Shown in pieces: positions 61,160 through 64,000 of a DNA stretch of 64,000 bases. Within the stretch, counting starts at the first letter, position 1. Each line of letters opens with the position of its first letter. This DNA is from Caulobacter sp. BP25. Its GTDB lineage: Bacteria; Pseudomonadota; Alphaproteobacteria; Caulobacterales; Caulobacteraceae. Position numbers and translations under genes: made by a program. The stretch spans positions 62,001 to 126,000 of the forward strand of contig NZ_PEGH01000017.1 in the NCBI RefSeq assembly GCF_002737755.1, in the 5' to 3' direction. The notes below the pieces were generated by a model. That model saw nothing but the letters and a program-made list of their open reading frames with translations. It was not told the DNA's origin and made no database searches.

Positions 61160-62392
61160 TCAGACGCCAAAGATCGCCGGCAATTCAGCGCCGCGCAGGT
61201 CCGCGCCGTCCAGCTTGGCCCGATCAAGATCGGCTTCCAGCAGTCGGACACGCTGAGCGCTGGCGCCGCGCAGGTCCGCGCCGCGCAGCACCGCGCGGGT
61301 CAGGTCGGTGCGCAGAACCCGATCCTCGCCGATCTTCAGCGGCCCCAGCTTGGCGTTGGAGAGATCAGCGCGCGACAGCTGAGCGCCCATCAGCCGCGCG
61401 CCACGCAGGTCGGCGCCGCGCAGCTTGACCCCGCGCAGGTCCGCGCCCACCAGATTGGCGCCCTGCAGATGCGCGCCCTCCAGGTCCATGCCGAAGAACA
61501 CCGCCTCCGGCGCGATCAACCCGCTAAGCCGGCGGTTCTTCAGCCCCTTCAGCGGCCGGAAATCGACGCCCCGCGCCTTGGCCGCTTTGCCCTCGGCGCC
61601 GTGGGACCGGCAGAAGAGCTCGTGCGCCGCGATCACATCGTTCAGGGGCAGGTCGTCGATATAGATGAGCGGCGACGGCGCGCGCAGCACCTCGCTCAGG
61701 TCCGCCGCGGTCAGGTCCGCGCCGCTGATATCCGCGCCCACCAGGACGGCCCGGCGCAGCGAGACCTTGGTCATGTCGGCGCTTTGCAGATTGGCGCCGG
61801 AGAGGTCCGCGCCGTCCAGGCAGGCGTTGGCGAGCTTGGCGCCCTGCAGGTTGACGTTGGAAAGGTCCGCGTCCGTGAAATCGGCCTTGCGGGCGAAGGC
61901 GCCCGACATCAGCGCCCCGCTGAGATTGGCCCCCTGCAGCAGGGCGTGGTCCAGCTCGCCCGGACGCTTGGTGTGGTCGAGGATGCGCAGGCCCTTATTG
62001 TCGTCCTGCACGGCGGTCAGGCCTTCGCGCAGATCGCAGCGCGAAAGGTCCGCCCCCGCCAGATTGGCGCCGCGCAGGCACGCGCCGCGCATGTCGGCGC
62101 GCGACAGGTTGGTCTCTCGCAGGTCGGTGTCGCGCAGGTCGGCCCCATAGAGGGTGGCCCTCACCAGCCGCGCGCCGCGCAACGAGGCGCCGCCCAGCAG
62201 GGCGCCCGTCAGGTCGGCCTCGGACAGCTCTACGCCGTCCAGCTCATAGTTGTTGAGATTGACGTAGGACAGCACGGCCCGCCGACCGGCCGGCAGACCC
62301 TTCAGATAGCGGCCATGCGCCTCCACCGCCTCGCGCACCACGGAGGGATGGAGACTGCGGATCAGACTGGGTCGGGAAGATGCCGGTCGCAT
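61160..62392 (-). CDS. Pentapeptide-repeat protein
   Basis: The 410-residue protein has an N-terminal leader of about 43 residues and three blocks of A(D/N)LXX repeats: about 44-122, 148-235 and 298-405. They are separated by a short break (123-147) and a roughly 60-residue insert (238-297) with a distinct non-repeat sequence (LIYIDDLPLNDVIAAHELF). Pentapeptide repeats form right-handed beta-helices, which in some proteins mimic DNA and inhibit gyrase; the role here is unknown. No membrane or signal segment is visible. It precedes corA in the reverse direction. Confidence 0.9.
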   Translation of the reverse strand: MRPASSRPSLIRSLHPSVVREAVEAHGRYLKGLPAGRRAVLSYVNLNNYELDGVELSEADLTGALLGGASLRGARLVRATLYGADLRDTDLRETNLSRADMRGACLRGANLAGADLSRCDLREGLTAVQDDNKGLRILDHTKRPGELDHALLQGANLSGALMSGAFARKADFTDADLSNVNLQGAKLANACLDGADLSGANLQSADMTKVSLRRAVLVGADISGADLTAADLSEVLRAPSPLIYIDDLPLNDVIAAHELFCRSHGAEGKAAKARGVDFRPLKGLKNRRLSGLIAPEAVFFGMDLEGAHLQGANLVGADLRGVKLRGADLRGARLMGAQLSRADLSNAKLGPLKIGEDRVLRTDLTRAVLRGADLRGASAQRVRLLEADLDRAKLDGADLRGAELPAIFGV

Positions 62393-62494
62393 CGTGCGGA
62401 AGGGGCGCCAAATTCGGGAGATCGTCGGGCGCCGAACATGGCTCCCTCAGCCTTAAGGCAAGGTTCAAAACCGCGACGAAACGTCGCGTTTTAT

Positions 62495-63454
62495 CTACAG
62501 CCACCCCTTGCGCCGGAACCAGATCAGCGGCGCTCCGGCGACCAAGACCATCAAGGCGATGGCCATCGGATAGCCCTGGATCCAGCGTAGCTCGGGCATA
62601 TGCTCGAAGTTCATGCCGTAGATCCCGGCGATCAGGGTCGGCGGCAGGAAGACCACCGAGAAGACCGAGAAGACCTTGAAGATCGAGTTCTGCTCGATGT
62701 TGATCAGGCCCAGCGCCGCGTCGAGCAGGAAGGTGATGTTGCCGGCCAGATAGCTGGAATGGTCGGTGATCGACTGGACGTCGCGCTGCAGGGATTTCAA
62801 GTGATCGCGCAGTTCGCGCTCGCCCTCGAACTGTTCGGCCAGGGCCGCGAAGCTGAGCAGGCGGGCCAGGCTGACCAGGCTGTCACGGGCCTTGGAGTTG
62901 ATGTTCTGCGCCCGGCCCAGGCGATTGAGGATCTGCTCGAAGGCCACGCCGCGCGGCCGGCTGAAGATCGCGCGCGACTGCACCTCGACCTCGGCGGCGG
63001 TGCGCTCGAGGATATCGGCGGTGCGGTCGACGATGGCGTCCAGCAGACCCAGGAAGGTCTGGAGGCCGTTGGGGCACAGGCTGGGCTGACGCTCGGCCTG
63101 GGCGGCGAACACCGAGAACGAGCGCGGCTCGACATAGCGGATGGTGATCAGCCGCGAGCCGATCAGCACGAAGGTCACCGGCGCGGCCGTCGGAAGGTCG
63201 CCATCGGCGTTGACCAGCACCGTGGCGGTCATGAACGTGCCGCCGTCCTCCTGGTAGAGACGCGACGAGGCCTCGATCTCGGCCATCTCCTCGCGAGTGG
63301 GCAGCAAGAGGCCGATCGACTGCTCGATCGCCACTTCCTCGGCGCGGGTGGGGTCGACAAGCTCGATCCAGACGGCGTCGGCGGGCACGCGCCAATCGGG
63401 CGACAAGCCGCCCGCCTCGAAACCCGGAGCGCCGTGACGGAGGATTCTCAGCAT
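62495..63454 (-). CDS. corA: CorA-family magnesium/cobalt transporter
   Basis: The 319-residue protein has a long cytoplasmic domain, then two C-terminal membrane helices joined by the YGMNF loop motif (IAGIYGMNFEHMPEL) that defines the pore selectivity filter. ALGLINIEQNSIFKVFSV precedes TM1 as in CorA. It should form a pentamer that takes up Mg or Co. The start at 63454 (MLRILRHGAPGF) is the only good start. It follows a partial gene by about 130 bases. Confidence 0.92.
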   Translation of the reverse strand: MLRILRHGAPGFEAGGLSPDWRVPADAVWIELVDPTRAEEVAIEQSIGLLLPTREEMAEIEASSRLYQEDGGTFMTATVLVNADGDLPTAAPVTFVLIGSRLITIRYVEPRSFSVFAAQAERQPSLCPNGLQTFLGLLDAIVDRTADILERTAAEVEVQSRAIFSRPRGVAFEQILNRLGRAQNINSKARDSLVSLARLLSFAALAEQFEGERELRDHLKSLQRDVQSITDHSSYLAGNITFLLDAALGLINIEQNSIFKVFSVFSVVFLPPTLIAGIYGMNFEHMPELRWIQGYPMAIALMVLVAGAPLIWFRRKGWL

Positions 63455-63583
63455 GGACGCCGCCCTTCAAGCCCGCCGCCAGGACGGGCTCGCCCCTAGG
63501 AGACGCAGGCGCCGGCGGAGAAGTCGAACAGACCTGTCACAGGACGCGCTGCGGGTCGGGTGTGCCCCGGCCCGCGCTTGACG

Positions 63584-64000
63584 TCAACGCGGCGCGTTCG
63601 GCTTGTTGGCGTCGGTCGACGAGGATCCGCCGCCCGTGGCCGCCTCGATCAGGGCCGCAATACGGTCGGTCGAGTCGGCGGCCTGGCTGATGATGTCCAG
63701 CGGCGAGGCGCGAACCGACGAAGCCACCTGGTTGGCGGCCTGCTTGGCGGCCGACACGACGGCGTTCTGGGCCATGGCGATCTTGCTGGTGGCCATGGCG
63801 ATCTTCATCGCCTGGGCGTCCTGATAGATGAAGCCGTTGGTCGGATAGACCGTGTTGCCAAGGTCGCGGATCGGATCGTACCAGACCTTCACCTGGGTCC
63901 AGTCGCCGTTGGCCGAGACGTCGACGACCGTGACGTCCTGTTCGATCTGGCCCCGGTCGCCCTCGATGACGGACCAGTTGGCGTGGGTGACCTGGATCAC
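63584..64000 (-). CDS. Unknown protein, partial (5' end outside window)
   Basis: The frame is open to the window edge, so only the last 138 or so residues are visible. It starts near the edge with a soluble alpha/beta segment (NWSVIEGDRGQIEQDV, DWTQVKVWYDPI) and ends in an Ala-rich helical tail with several Ser/Thr-Asp residues (SSSTDANKPNAPR). I do not recognise a family. Its direction matches corA and the pentapeptide gene, but it ends about 130 bases before corA. Confidence 0.6.
   Translation of the reverse strand: MIQVTHANWSVIEGDRGQIEQDVTVVDVSANGDWTQVKVWYDPIRDLGNTVYPTNGFIYQDAQAMKIAMATSKIAMAQNAVVSAAKQAANQVASSVRASPLDIISQAADSTDRIAALIEAATGGGSSSTDANKPNAPR

Overview
The window is GC-rich DNA with dense, mostly G/C-ending codons and short intergenic gaps, and almost every recognisable gene belongs to an alphaproteobacterial repertoire. 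The polyhydroxybutyrate genes phaB-phaA facing phaR, the metX-metW pair, the OprP-like porin next to pstS, many ATGA start/stop overlaps, and short dispersed GC-rich palindromes point to Caulobacter or a close relative. This assignment is from reading alone. The segment is chromosomal: mainly housekeeping and metabolic genes, one tRNA, and no phage, IS element or CRISPR array.

Layout. 1-5.1 kb: C-terminal part of an autotransporter, then a two-component cluster (orphan OmpR-type regulator facing a histidine kinase/response regulator pair). 5.3 kb: tRNA-Arg(ACG). 5.6-7.3 kb: gamma-glutamyltransferase. 7.4-11.8 kb: one leftward operon, sixA, DUF952, pyrD, TVP38-type membrane protein, histidine kinase, small protein. 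11.9-14.5 kb: rightward metX, metW, endonuclease/exonuclease/phosphatase gene. 14.4-20.2 kb: phospholipase D, PII, methyltransferase, gloB, DUF985, an HTH regulator and a LacI-family regulator. 21.3-24.2 kb: phaB, phaA and divergent phaR around a palindromic operator candidate. 24.8-29.5 kb: hemF, then a leftward group with amidotransferase, CCA-adding enzyme, Nudix, DUF1285 and GNAT. 29.7-36.1 kb: MFS exporter, GNAT, TfoX domain, two SDRs, enoyl-CoA hydratase, MarR and metallo-beta-lactamase fold. 36.2-37.6 kb: a secreted protein built from five four-cysteine repeats. 37.7-44.1 kb: ThDP enzyme, YhhN, acyl-CoA synthetase, a long structured non-coding gap, and a CBS-domain membrane protein. 44.3-49.6 kb: phosphorus acquisition (pstS, porin, phnE, phnD, phnC) with two PHO-box-like sites. 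50-52.6 kb: polyamine pair, a decarboxylase and a deoxyhypusine-synthase homologue. 52.6-64 kb: acid phosphatase-like lipoprotein, Zur/Fur regulator, thioesterase, hydrolases, dienoyl-CoA isomerase, MipA/OmpV protein, pentapeptide-repeat protein, CorA, and a partial unknown gene at the edge.

Most worth checking: the unexplained hairpin-rich gap at 42.17-42.55 kb; the 20-cysteine five-repeat secreted protein; the decarboxylase plus deoxyhypusine-synthase homologue in an organism not expected to have eIF5A; the terminator that ends one base before the start codon of the phosphatase-like gene; and small-ORF/attenuator-like architecture at 29.5-29.6 kb. Dispersed intergenic repeats recur in inverted pairs, and one supplies the last codons of the YhhN gene. 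Start codons were chosen from ribosome-binding sites, signal peptides and overlaps, and several remain debatable, as noted.
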